A stretch of 64,000 nt of DNA from Mucilaginibacter sp. cycad4 (lineage in GTDB: Bacteria > Bacteroidota > Bacteroidia > Sphingobacteriales > Sphingobacteriaceae): positions 5,890,001 through 5,954,000 of the forward strand of contig NZ_CP139559.1 in assembly GCF_034263275.1 (NCBI RefSeq). Reading direction: 5' to 3'. The position numbers and the translations under genes were made by a program. Each line of letters opens with the position of its first letter. The first letter of the stretch is position 1. The notes below the pieces were generated by a model. That model had not been told where the DNA came from. It saw only the letters and a list, made by a program, of their open reading frames with translations, and made no database searches. Positions 51,310-60,521 of this stretch are shown piece after piece.

Positions 51310-52353
51310 ATGAAAACAGCGTCATTAATCGATGCCTGCCATCCGAAATATAAGAAGGTCGTTATCGTGGCCATGTCCGGCAACATGCTGATCAATTTTT
51401 CTGGTCCGGCCGACGTTTTTACTAATGCTAACCTGTTTCTACTCGAGTCCGGGACAGAAGCAGGCTACGATGTTTCTATTGTTTCCCCTACGGAAAGCAA
51501 GATCATCAAAACCCCCACGGGGATGGAAATCCGCTGCACCCATTCCGCAATGGATCTTCAAATACCGATTGATACGCTGATCATTGCCGGCAACCATTTG
51601 TCGGAATTTGAAGGAGAATCATACGCGCCGTTCTTTAATTGGCTGGCAGGAGTTAACGAGCGTAATACGCGCAGGACGGGATCCGTTTGTGGTGGCGCGT
51701 TCGCCCTGGCCAAAGCCGGCTTGCTGAACGGACGCAAAGCGACTACTCATTGGGATCTTAGCGATAAATTAAGAAAGAGGTTTCCGCTCGTCCAAGTTGA
51801 CACCAATCCCTTCGTTACCACCGACGGTAATATTTATACTTCCGGAGGCGTGTCTTCCGGCATTGACCTTGCCCTGGCCATGGTCGAAGAAGATTATGGA
51901 AAGGACCTGGCCATTAAGGTAGCCAGGAAATTGGTTTTTTACTTAAATAGACCAGGATATCAGGCTCAGTTTGGAGACCTGCTGCCGATGTATGAAAGCA
52001 CCAACATCGCTGGTAAACTCCAGGATTGGTTTAAAGAGCATCTGCATGAGCCAATGGACGTATCGAGAATAGCTGATCACCTGAATATGAGCAGGCGGAA
52101 CTTTACCCGCGTCTTCCATAAGCAAACAGGTTTGCCACCGGCTAAATTCATAGAAAAGCTAAGGATTGAAACGGCTCGCAAATATCTGGAAAACACGGAT
52201 ACCAATATTGAAATCATTGCGGATAAATGTGGATTAGGTAGTATGGTTTCCATGCGGCGCACATTTTTCAGGCATTTAATGATCACTCCATCGGATTACC
52301 GGCGGGCTTTCAGGAGCTCTCTTACAACTCCTTCGATAGAAGATTTCGTTTAA
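51310..52353 (+). CDS. GlxA-type AraC regulator with DJ-1/PfpI domain
   Basis: The 347-residue protein has an N-terminal DJ-1/PfpI-like domain (about 1-205), with Cys in SVCGGAFALAKAG at the usual nucleophile-elbow place, then a double helix-turn-helix AraC domain (about 235-335). Relatives often respond to reactive aldehydes or amidases. It is followed 37 bp later by a GAPDH gene and a terminator, making a two-gene unit. Confidence 0.9.
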   Translation: MKTASLIDACHPKYKKVVIVAMSGNMLINFSGPADVFTNANLFLLESGTEAGYDVSIVSPTESKIIKTPTGMEIRCTHSAMDLQIPIDTLIIAGNHLSEFEGESYAPFFNWLAGVNERNTRRTGSVCGGAFALAKAGLLNGRKATTHWDLSDKLRKRFPLVQVDTNPFVTTDGNIYTSGGVSSGIDLALAMVEEDYGKDLAIKVARKLVFYLNRPGYQAQFGDLLPMYESTNIAGKLQDWFKEHLHEPMDVSRIADHLNMSRRNFTRVFHKQTGLPPAKFIEKLRIETARKYLENTDTNIEIIADKCGLGSMVSMRRTFFRHLMITPSDYRRAFRSSLTTPSIEDFV

Positions 52354-52389
52354 AAATTAATATTAAATAACAAATTCAATAACAGTACA

Positions 52390-53367
52390 ATGAAAATTGC
52401 AATAAATGGATTCGGCCGGATCGGTAGAATGACGTTGAGAGCGCTACAAGACAAAAAAGATATCGAAGTTGTGGCCGTAAACGACTTAACAGACGTTAAG
52501 ACATTGGTTCACTTGTTAAAATATGATACTGCGCATGGCCGCTTTCCCGGCGAAGTAAATGCTGACAGTGATAAGATCATCGTTAACGGGAAACCAATCC
52601 TGATGTTAAGCGAAAGAGATCCACTGAAATTGCCATGGGGAGATCTTGGTATTGACGTCGTTATAGAATCAACCGGGCGCTTCACTGACAAAAGCGCTGC
52701 ACAGGCACACATTACGTCCGGGGCAAAAAAAGTTTTGATTACAGCGCCTGCCACAGGAGGGGTGAAAACAATTGTGCACGGTGTTAATAATGACCTGATT
52801 AGCGAAGATCTCATTTATTCGACGGCATCTTGTACTACCGGAAGTATTGCGCCGATCCTGCATATCCTTGACAATGAATTCGGAATTGAATCAGGCTATA
52901 TGATCACCATCCACGCATTCACTGCTGATCAGAATTTACAGGATGCTCCGCACAAAGATCTGCGCAGGGCACGTGCAGCTTCTTACTCCATTATTCCTAC
53001 CACCACAGGTGCCGCAAAAGCTATTGGAGACGTACTTCCTAACCTGAAAGGTAAACTGGATGGCTATTCTTACCGCGTACCTGTTATCGACGCCTCGATA
53101 GTAGATCTTTCCATCAATCTGAAAAAAGAGGCTTCGGTAGACGACCTTAACCGCCTTTTTAAACATTATGCGGAAAACTCCCTGAAAGGCATCCTGGAAT
53201 ATACTGAGGAGCAATTTGTTTCATCAGATATTTTAGGAAACACGCACTCCTCAATCGTTGATGGCACCCTGACAAAAGTCATTGATAAAATGGTAAAAGT
53301 AGTGGCTTGGTATGACAACGAAGTAGGAATATCTAACAGGATAGCAGAGTTAGTCTCTAAATTGTAA
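52390..53367 (+). CDS. gap: Type I glyceraldehyde-3-phosphate dehydrogenase paralogue
   Basis: The 325-residue protein has NAD-binding INGFGRIGR, the catalytic Cys148 in ASCTT, the catalytic His in TIHAFT and the PHKDLRRARAA and WYDNE blocks. Next to the Cys the usual SNASCTTNxLAP reads STASCTTGSIAP, so both the Asn before and the Asn after the Cys are changed and the second Cys is Ser. It is cotranscribed with the GlxA-like regulator and is not near other glycolytic genes. I expect a stress or aldehyde role, perhaps less oxidant-sensitive, which is inference. Confidence 0.93.
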   Translation: MKIAINGFGRIGRMTLRALQDKKDIEVVAVNDLTDVKTLVHLLKYDTAHGRFPGEVNADSDKIIVNGKPILMLSERDPLKLPWGDLGIDVVIESTGRFTDKSAAQAHITSGAKKVLITAPATGGVKTIVHGVNNDLISEDLIYSTASCTTGSIAPILHILDNEFGIESGYMITIHAFTADQNLQDAPHKDLRRARAASYSIIPTTTGAAKAIGDVLPNLKGKLDGYSYRVPVIDASIVDLSINLKKEASVDDLNRLFKHYAENSLKGILEYTEEQFVSSDILGNTHSSIVDGTLTKVIDKMVKVVAWYDNEVGISNRIAELVSKL

Positions 53368-53411
53368 CCAGGTCGAATTACATCCCGACTTTTAATGATG
53401 CCTGATGTAAT

Positions 53412-53449
53412 AAGAGGTCTTTCCAACCCCGGAAAGGCCTCTTTTGTTA
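53412..53449 (+). terminator. Terminator after GAPDH gene
   Basis: A 13-bp stem (53412-53424 with 53431-53443, one G-T pair, loop AACCCC) is followed by TTTTGTT. It closes the GlxA-GAPDH unit. Confidence 0.92.
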
Positions 53450-53608
53450 TATAGCTATGATGATCAATGTCGACGAACCGCATACGATAAATAAATAATA
53501 ATCTCCTTGGGTTAAATAATTTAAGTTCAATGACCTGTCAGCGCTGCTTTAAAAGACACGGCTAATTAATATTTCAAACCGATGACACTACTTTATTAAA
53601 TACGTCCT

Positions 53609-53637
53609 TACATTTGCAACATACTAACTAGTATGTT
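53609..53637 (+). promoter_or_regulatory. Promoter -7 element and operator of TetR gene
   Basis: TAcaTTTG at 53609-53616 is followed one base later by the perfect palindrome AACATACT-AACT-AGTATGTT (53618-53637), directly before ATG 53640. The operator therefore covers the predicted start of transcription, consistent with self-repression. Confidence 0.85.
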
Positions 53638-53639
53638 TT

Positions 53640-54230
53640 ATGTCAAAAGCACAGGATACAAGGATGTTAATTTTACAGCGGGCCTCCGAGCTGATCTACA
53701 AGCAAGGTTACCAGGCTACGAGTATAGATGAGATCATCGCAACGACTGCTGTGACAAAGGGCGCTCTTTTTTATCATTTTAAAAACAAAGAGGAAATGGG
53801 GCTGGCTATCATTCATGAGATTATGCATCCGGGCCTGATCCCATACATGAGTGGATCGCTTGATCATCCAAGCGGTGATATTCGCAAGGACCTTTATGAA
53901 ATGATGAAAGATCTTTTATTTAAAGCTCCCTTTGTTAAGGTGAATTACGGTTGCCCGGCAGTAAATCTGATTGACGAAATGGCGCCGTTGAATGTGGCGT
54001 TTTTAGCGGCTTTAAAACGTATTATCCAGGAGTGGCAGGACGCTATCGAAGCGGCGATTATTAAAGCTCAGGAAGAAGGTGAATTAAATAAATCAAACGA
54101 CCCCAAGGCGGTTGCTACTTACATAACGGCTAATTATGCCGGCGCAAGAAATATGGGTAAAATGTTCGGCAGCGGCGCATACGGCCTGTTTCTTAAAGGA
54201 TTCAAAAAATTCGTATACGATCTAAAATAA
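53640..54230 (+). CDS. TetR-family regulator, probable repressor of RND operon 2
   Basis: The 196-residue protein has a TetR helix-turn-helix (YQATSIDEIIATTAVTKG, FYHFKNKEEMG) and a C-terminal domain with NYGCPAVNLIDEMAPL. It is a close paralogue of the regulator at 41497. Perfect operators lie at its own promoter and again just after its stop before the pump genes, so it probably controls both. The ATG is placed two bases after the operator. Confidence 0.92.
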   Translation: MSKAQDTRMLILQRASELIYKQGYQATSIDEIIATTAVTKGALFYHFKNKEEMGLAIIHEIMHPGLIPYMSGSLDHPSGDIRKDLYEMMKDLLFKAPFVKVNYGCPAVNLIDEMAPLNVAFLAALKRIIQEWQDAIEAAIIKAQEEGELNKSNDPKAVATYITANYAGARNMGKMFGSGAYGLFLKGFKKFVYDLK

Positions 54231-54247
54231 TTTTTTTTTGCGCTAAA

Positions 54248-54267
54248 AACATACTAAGTAGTATGTT
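54248..54267. promoter_or_regulatory. TetR-type operator AACATACT-N4-AGTATGTT before RND operon 2
   Basis: This is a perfect palindrome with the same half-sites as 46861 and 53618, 8 bases after a TTTG block ending at 54240 that may be a -7 element. It lies upstream of the small gene and pump genes. Confidence 0.85.
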
Positions 54268-54283
54268 TCAAAAATTAAATCAA

Positions 54284-54475
54284 ATGAATCAGGACATCAA
54301 CATACCAACGATAGAAACTGATGACGTGCTCTTCGAGGAACAATCAGGCTCTCAAACGGAACATGCTTTTAAGAAAGATCCTCGCCAGCCGGACCATCTT
54401 TCAGGTTATATTCCAAGGGATCATCATATCATGAATTGGTATGATTACATAGTAAAAGTAGGTATGATGTGGTAA
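54284..54475 (+). CDS. Possible small protein, 63 residues
   Basis: A short frame lies between operator and pump genes. The peptide is polar and ends in IPRDHHIMNWYDYIVKVGMMW. No family is recognised. The earlier ATG at 54263 is inside the operator, so 54284 is preferred. Being first in the operator-controlled unit suggests it may be expressed, but it could also be only leader sequence. Confidence 0.35.
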   Translation: MNQDINIPTIETDDVLFEEQSGSQTEHAFKKDPRQPDHLSGYIPRDHHIMNWYDYIVKVGMMW

Positions 54476-54548
54476 TGGAAGATAAAAAAATCATTACTGA
54501 ATCAGCGGAAATTTATAAACAGCAACACACATAATTACAAAAACAATC

Positions 54549-55688
54549 ATGAAAACAATTCCAACGATAATAGCAGCATCTTTGGCTGCACTGCTTGTCG
54601 GATGTTCTACAACTCCGCAAGCAACATCCTTGGCACCAGCGTCGCTTCCCGTAATCACGGTTAGCCAGGGTAACGCGGAGACACAGAATGAATATCCAGC
54701 AACAATAGAAGGTGAATCTGAGGTTGAGATCCGGCCGCAAGTCGGCGGCATCCTCGAAAAAGTATTCGTAGACGAAGGCACATTCGTACAAAAAGGACAG
54801 CCCTTATTCCAGATCGATGATCAGGTTTATCGTCAACAGGTAAATAATGCTACAGCTGAACTTGGTGCTGCACAAGCTGCCGCAGAAAATGCACAAATAG
54901 AAGTTAATAAGGTACAGCCACTGGTGGAGAACAAAGTTGTAGTCGATCTGCAACTAAAGACGGCTTCGGCAAATCTGAATGCTGCACGATCCAAGGTAGC
55001 GCAGGCTAAAGCTATTCTCGCTGACGCAAAAATTAAACTTGGATATACCCTCATAAAGGCACCGGTATCCGGTTACATTGGCCGGCTAAATAAAAAGGTT
55101 GGTAGTTTACTCGCGGTAACTGATGCTGACGAATTGACTGACCTGTCCAACATAAAAGACGTTCGGGTTTATTTCTCATTGAGTGAAGCTGAATTTTCTG
55201 ACCTGAAAAGCCGTCTGCCCGGAAACACCATCGCTGAAAAATTGAAGAGCGCTGCATCTGTAAAACTCCGTTTGTCAGACGGTCAGGATTATGCGGTGAA
55301 TGGCAAACTCGATATGGTTAACGGAAAGTTTGATAAGAACAGTGGGGCAATTTCTGTCAGAGCAACCTTCGCAAACACTGACGGCTTGCTTCGTTCAGGC
55401 AATACCGGGCGTATCATCTTAACCTTTAAGGAAGGGAATGTAATTGCTATTCCGCAGTCAGCAACCACAATGATCCAGGACAGACGCTTTGTTTACGTTG
55501 TTGGTGACAGCAGCAAAGTACGCAAACAGGTCGTGACGATCTCTGGTAGTTCCGCAAACAACTTCTATATCAAAGAGGGACTAAAATCAGGTGACAGAAT
55601 CGTTCTGGAAGGCGTCGAAGGCCTTCAGGATGGGGCTAAAATCCAACCTGTTTCATCAAAAGACAATACAGTCGCGTACAACCGGTAA
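54549..55688 (+). CDS. RND membrane fusion lipoprotein
   Basis: The 379-residue protein has a lipoprotein signal (LAALLVGC), lipoyl halves (PQVGGILEKVFVDEGTFVQKGQPLF and LIKAPVSGYIGRL, given as their positions about 55-80 and 160-175), a coiled-coil hairpin and a beta-barrel domain. It is paralogous to the protein at 28470. It starts the pump operon under the TetR operators and is followed 109 bp later by the permease. Confidence 0.94.
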   Translation: MKTIPTIIAASLAALLVGCSTTPQATSLAPASLPVITVSQGNAETQNEYPATIEGESEVEIRPQVGGILEKVFVDEGTFVQKGQPLFQIDDQVYRQQVNNATAELGAAQAAAENAQIEVNKVQPLVENKVVVDLQLKTASANLNAARSKVAQAKAILADAKIKLGYTLIKAPVSGYIGRLNKKVGSLLAVTDADELTDLSNIKDVRVYFSLSEAEFSDLKSRLPGNTIAEKLKSAASVKLRLSDGQDYAVNGKLDMVNGKFDKNSGAISVRATFANTDGLLRSGNTGRIILTFKEGNVIAIPQSATTMIQDRRFVYVVGDSSKVRKQVVTISGSSANNFYIKEGLKSGDRIVLEGVEGLQDGAKIQPVSSKDNTVAYNR

Positions 55689-55797
55689 TTAATCATTAGA
55701 CACAAAAGGACAGCATTCTGTCAGGCAGTGCCGACATCTTTTCGACACTGCATGGGGATGCTTTGCCCTGATTATTCAGATCATAATCAATAAAGCC

Positions 55798-58700
55798 ATG
55801 CTGAAAAAATTTATAGAAAGGCCAGTGTTAGCGACAGTTGTCTCTATCATCCTGGTGATACTGGGTGGTGTGGGCCTATTAAGGTTGCCCGTAGAACGCT
55901 TCCCGGATATCGCACCACCAACCGTTCAGGTACGGGCATTTTATCCCGGCGCTAACGCAGAAACCATCCTTCGCGCAGTTATTCCTCCACTGGAAGAATC
56001 TATTAATGGTGTCGAGAACATGTCGTACATGAGCTCTTCAGCCACTAATGACGGTTCGGCAGTAATCAATGTTTATTTCAAGCTGGGTACTAATGCAGAC
56101 CAGGCCGCGGTAAATGTACAGAACCGTGTGTCTTCAGCGACCGGCTTATTACCGCCGGAAGTAGTTCAGACAGGCATCACCACCAAAAAAACGCAGAATG
56201 GTATCATCATGGCGTTTAACATGTTTTCCGATAACGAAAACGCGTTTGATAAAACTTTTATCGCCAACTATGCTACCATAAATATACTACCTGAAATTCA
56301 ACGCATACCGGGTGTTGGCCTTGCCCACATAATCGGCGCTAATAATGACTACTCGATGCGCGTATGGCTGAAAACAGCTCAAATGTCCGCGTATCATATC
56401 AGTGCATCGGAAATATCTTCGGCAATTCAAAAACATAACCTGGAGGCAGCTCCCGGTAGGATCGGCGCCAACAGTAATGTTTCATTTGAGTATGTGATCA
56501 AATATAAGGGTAAATACAATGATCCAAAGGGATACGAGAATATGGTGATCCGTACCAACAGTGACGGAACCTTGCTGCACCTGAAAGATGTTGCCAAAGT
56601 TGAACTGGGCTCTTATACCTATGACTCCTTCAACACGACCACGATTCGTGATCCCAATTTCAACGACAAGCCGGCTGTGACGCTTGAGATTATCCAATTA
56701 CCGAATACCAATGCCAGAGCTATCCTGATCGAGATCGAAAAGGTCATGCAAAAGGCCGAAAAATCTTTTCCGAAAGGAATACACCGCCAGATCATCTGGA
56801 ATTCTAAAGACCTGCTGGATCAGTCTACTGAACAGGTATTACATACGCTTGTCGAAGCGTTCATACTGGTATTCCTCGTTGTTTACTTGTTTCTTCAGGA
56901 TTTCCGGTCAACACTGATACCGGCAATTGCAGTACCTGTTGCGCTTATCGGCACATTCTTTTTTATGTCCATATTCGGATTTTCCATCAACTTGCTGACG
57001 CTTTTTGCATTAGTGCTTGCGATCGGTATTGTAGTTGATGATGCCATCGTGGTTGTAGAAGCCGTGCACGCTAAAATGGAGCATACAAAAATGGCTGCCA
57101 AACCGGCAACGCTGGCGGCCATGCACGAAATCACCCCCGCGATCATTTCCATTACGCTGGTCATGGCGGCTGTTTTCCTTCCGGTGGGATTTATGGAAGG
57201 ATCAGCAGGTGTTTTCTACAAGCAATTTGCCTTTACATTGGCCATTGCTATTTTTATCTCGGCAATCAATGCTTTGACACTCAGCCCCTCGCTCGCTGCC
57301 TTGTTCCTTAAAAATGTTCACCAGGACGGTGATGCGATGGAGAAAACCACTTTTAAGCAACGATTCTTTATCGGTTTTAATGCTGGTTTCGAAAGGGTAA
57401 CGGGTAGTTATACCAGAGGCCTGAAATGGTTGGTCCAGCATAAAATCGTAGCGATGCTTGGCCTCGTTGCAGTAATTGGCATTTCAGCAATATTGGTTAA
57501 CCACACCCGAACTGGCTTTATCCCATCTGAGGATCAAAATATCGCGGTGGTTTCCATAACGCTACCTCCCGGAGCTTCCATGCAACGTACTCAAGAAGTA
57601 GTTAAACAAGTTAATGACCGCCTGCTGAGTATGAAAGCGATCAAGGTTTTAAATCAGATCAGTGGCATGAACATCCTGACCGGGGCAACCAGTCCTGAAG
57701 CTGCCCTTGATTTCATGGTTCCGACAAAGGAACGTGACGGACTGGGCGGAATGGAGGCAGTGATGGACGAAATGCGCAAAAGAGTGGCTGACATCAAAGG
57801 CGCGACCGTTATTATCTTTACGTTACCAACCATAGTCGGATTCGGCAGCGTTGACGGACTTGATTTTGCTTTACAGGACCGCACGGGTGGTAAACTTGAT
57901 CAGTTTGCCGGTATTTCTCAAAAATTCCTGGCTGCCTTGAATAAGCGCCCGGAAATCGCTTTAGCGTATACAGCCTTCCGAGCTGATTACCCTCAGCTGG
58001 AAATGGTGGTAGACGAAGAAAAGGCCGGGCAGCTTCGTGTTGATGTAGACGCCGTGGTAAAAGCCATGCAGGCTTATTATGGTAGTCAACAGGTATCTGA
58101 CTTTACCAAATTTGGAAAATATTACCGCGTTATGGTGCAGGCCGACAAAACAGATCGCGCAACACCATCCTCCGTAGACAACATCAGTGTAAAAAACGAA
58201 CAAGGTGAAATGGTACCTATCAGTTCGTTGATATCACTGAAACCGGTTCTTGGACCAGAAGCCGTAACAAGGTACAACCTCTATAATTCCATCCAGATCA
58301 ACGCCAATCCTAAATCAGGCTACAGTACAGGTGACGCGATCCATGCGGTAGAGCAAGTCGCTGCAGAGACGCTTCCCGCAGGTTATTCATACGAATTCTC
58401 GGGGATGACACGTGAAGAAATTATTTCAGGTGGTCAATCATTCTATATTTTCCTATTGTCGCTTGTCTTTGTATACTTTTTGTTGTCTGCGCAGTATAAT
58501 AGTTATATCCTGCCGTTTTCAGTATTGCTATCTATACCTACCGGCGTGATCGGCGTATTTGCTGCCATTAACATGGCCGGCATTGAAAACAACATCTATG
58601 TTCAGGTTGCACTGATCATGCTGATCGGCCTTTTGGCTAAGAATGCCATATTGATCGTGGAATTTGCAGTGCAGCGAAGAAAGGCTGGTGAAACGTTGAT

Positions 58701-59001
58701 CAATTCAGCTATTGATGCGGCAAAGGCACGTATCCGGCCGATCATCATGACCTCAATCGCCTTTGTGGCCGGTATACTTCCAATGACGCGGGCTACCGGG
58801 CCGTCAGCAAACGGTAACCACTCTATCAGTTACGGTGCGGCAGGCGGTATGATCAGTGGTGTAATACTGGGGCTCTTCATCATTCCCGTACTTTTCGTCA
58901 TATTTCAATACCTCCACGAAAAGGTTTCAAGAAATCATGACAAGGAAGCCGACTTACAACATACAGAAGTTGCTTCAGCTTCAGATGACCTAAATTATTA
59001 A
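55798..59001 (+). CDS. RND multidrug efflux permease (AcrB/MexB type)
   Basis: The 1067-residue protein has the same 12-helix RND layout as that at 25250, with GIVVDDAIVVVEAVH and GLLAKNAILIVEF for the proton relay and many substitutions in the periplasmic substrate loops. A different substrate range is therefore expected. It lies between the fusion protein and the channel gene (10-bp gap). Confidence 0.96.
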   Translation: MLKKFIERPVLATVVSIILVILGGVGLLRLPVERFPDIAPPTVQVRAFYPGANAETILRAVIPPLEESINGVENMSYMSSSATNDGSAVINVYFKLGTNADQAAVNVQNRVSSATGLLPPEVVQTGITTKKTQNGIIMAFNMFSDNENAFDKTFIANYATINILPEIQRIPGVGLAHIIGANNDYSMRVWLKTAQMSAYHISASEISSAIQKHNLEAAPGRIGANSNVSFEYVIKYKGKYNDPKGYENMVIRTNSDGTLLHLKDVAKVELGSYTYDSFNTTTIRDPNFNDKPAVTLEIIQLPNTNARAILIEIEKVMQKAEKSFPKGIHRQIIWNSKDLLDQSTEQVLHTLVEAFILVFLVVYLFLQDFRSTLIPAIAVPVALIGTFFFMSIFGFSINLLTLFALVLAIGIVVDDAIVVVEAVHAKMEHTKMAAKPATLAAMHEITPAIISITLVMAAVFLPVGFMEGSAGVFYKQFAFTLAIAIFISAINALTLSPSLAALFLKNVHQDGDAMEKTTFKQRFFIGFNAGFERVTGSYTRGLKWLVQHKIVAMLGLVAVIGISAILVNHTRTGFIPSEDQNIAVVSITLPPGASMQRTQEVVKQVNDRLLSMKAIKVLNQISGMNILTGATSPEAALDFMVPTKERDGLGGMEAVMDEMRKRVADIKGATVIIFTLPTIVGFGSVDGLDFALQDRTGGKLDQFAGISQKFLAALNKRPEIALAYTAFRADYPQLEMVVDEEKAGQLRVDVDAVVKAMQAYYGSQQVSDFTKFGKYYRVMVQADKTDRATPSSVDNISVKNEQGEMVPISSLISLKPVLGPEAVTRYNLYNSIQINANPKSGYSTGDAIHAVEQVAAETLPAGYSYEFSGMTREEIISGGQSFYIFLLSLVFVYFLLSAQYNSYILPFSVLLSIPTGVIGVFAAINMAGIENNIYVQVALIMLIGLLAKNAILIVEFAVQRRKAGETLINSAIDAAKARIRPIIMTSIAFVAGILPMTRATGPSANGNHSISYGAAGGMISGVILGLFIIPVLFVIFQYLHEKVSRNHDKEADLQHTEVASASDDLNY

Positions 59002-59011
59002 TTATTCCCCA

Positions 59012-60436
59012 ATGAAAAATCACCATAAAAATAGTGCAGTAGCTTTCGTTGCGCTTATACTAGCCATTTTTACAGGATGTGCGGTTCCTAAAAGCGCAGA
59101 ATCTACCGCCGGCATTGAACAGCAAGTTTTTCGAAACGATACTACTGCTGCGCAAACGGCCAGTATTGCCTCGCTGCCATGGAAAAAATTTCTTGCTAAT
59201 CCAGAGCTGGCCGCACTTATTGATACAGCCTTGCTGAAAAATAATGATCTACAACTGGCCATCAAGGAAATTGAGATCGCGAATGAAAGTCTTAAAAAGG
59301 CAAAAAATGGTTTAGTTCCAGAGGTCGGCGTAGTAGTTGCATCCAGCAATAGCCTGCCTTCCGATAACAGTCTCAACGGTTTAACCGCTAATAAGTTTGT
59401 CGGGAGCAACAACCTCGACAATTATACTGCCGCCCTGAATGTTTCCTGGGAAGCCGATATCTGGGGAAAAGTTAAAAATCAAAAGAGGGAAGCGCTGGCG
59501 GAATACCTTAAAACCAAAGAAGCTCAGAAAGCTGTAAAAACGCTATTGGTTTCGTCGGTGGCAACGGCCTATTATAACCTCCTCATGCTGGACGAACAAT
59601 TGCAAATTGCTAAAAGAAACCTATCTCTTAATGACAGCACCTTGCATATCATCAAACTTCAATATCAATCTGCCCAGGCTTCCTCGCTCGCCATTGAACA
59701 AACGGAGGCGCAAAAGCTGGTAGCTGCAGGGTTAATTCCGCGCCTTGAAAAAGCGATCAATGAACAGGAAAATGCGTTAAGCGTATTAGCTGGTATTCCT
59801 CCACGATCGATTCGCCGTTCAGGGTCCCTGGATGAGATAAAAGTAACGTCAGGTTTTGGTGCCGGACTTCCCGCAGAAATGTTAAGCAGAAGGCCAGATG
59901 TCAAAGCCAGCGAATTGGAGCTTCAGGCCGCAAATGCCCGAATCGGCCTTGCCCGCGCTAATATGTATCCGGCAATAACGATTTCCGCCCAGGGAGGTGT
60001 TAATTCACTTAAAGCAAGTAACTGGTTCAGTATTCCGGGCGCTTTGTTCGGTATCGTTAACGGCGCTGTGGCGGCCCCGCTCTTGCAAAAAAGGGAACTT
60101 CGCACGCAATACAATATTTCTGTTCTGAAACGGGAACAATCTGTAGACCGGTTCCGTCAATCAATCCTTACTGCTTTTCAGGAAGTTTCAGATGCGCTAG
60201 TCGGCATAGATAAGTTAAACAGCGAGCAAATAATTGCGAGTGAAAGGGTAAACCGCTTAAAAAGCGCGACCAGGAATGCCGGCTATATGTACCGGAACGG
60301 TATGGCCAATTACCTCGATGTTATCACAGCGCAAAGCAATGCCTTATCCGCGGAACTTGAACTGGCTTCGATTCGCCGTGCAGAAGCGGCAGCAGTCATA
60401 GATCTCTATCGTTCACTTGGCGGCGGCTGGGAATAG
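59012..60436 (+). CDS. RND efflux outer-membrane factor lipoprotein
   Basis: The 474-residue protein has a lipobox (LAIFTGC) and the OprM/NodT channel layout, with EADIWGKVKNQ and MLSRRPDV segments. It starts 10 bp after the permease gene and completes the second RND pump. It is paralogous to the channel at 23817. Confidence 0.93.
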   Translation: MKNHHKNSAVAFVALILAIFTGCAVPKSAESTAGIEQQVFRNDTTAAQTASIASLPWKKFLANPELAALIDTALLKNNDLQLAIKEIEIANESLKKAKNGLVPEVGVVVASSNSLPSDNSLNGLTANKFVGSNNLDNYTAALNVSWEADIWGKVKNQKREALAEYLKTKEAQKAVKTLLVSSVATAYYNLLMLDEQLQIAKRNLSLNDSTLHIIKLQYQSAQASSLAIEQTEAQKLVAAGLIPRLEKAINEQENALSVLAGIPPRSIRRSGSLDEIKVTSGFGAGLPAEMLSRRPDVKASELELQAANARIGLARANMYPAITISAQGGVNSLKASNWFSIPGALFGIVNGAVAAPLLQKRELRTQYNISVLKREQSVDRFRQSILTAFQEVSDALVGIDKLNSEQIIASERVNRLKSATRNAGYMYRNGMANYLDVITAQSNALSAELELASIRRAEAAAVIDLYRSLGGGWE

Positions 60437-60521
60437 CATTTAATAGCAAAAGAAAATAATCCATATCAATAGTGGTATGCCTTGTCGTGCCACACCGCTA
60501 ATTATTAATAAAATAGAAAAC

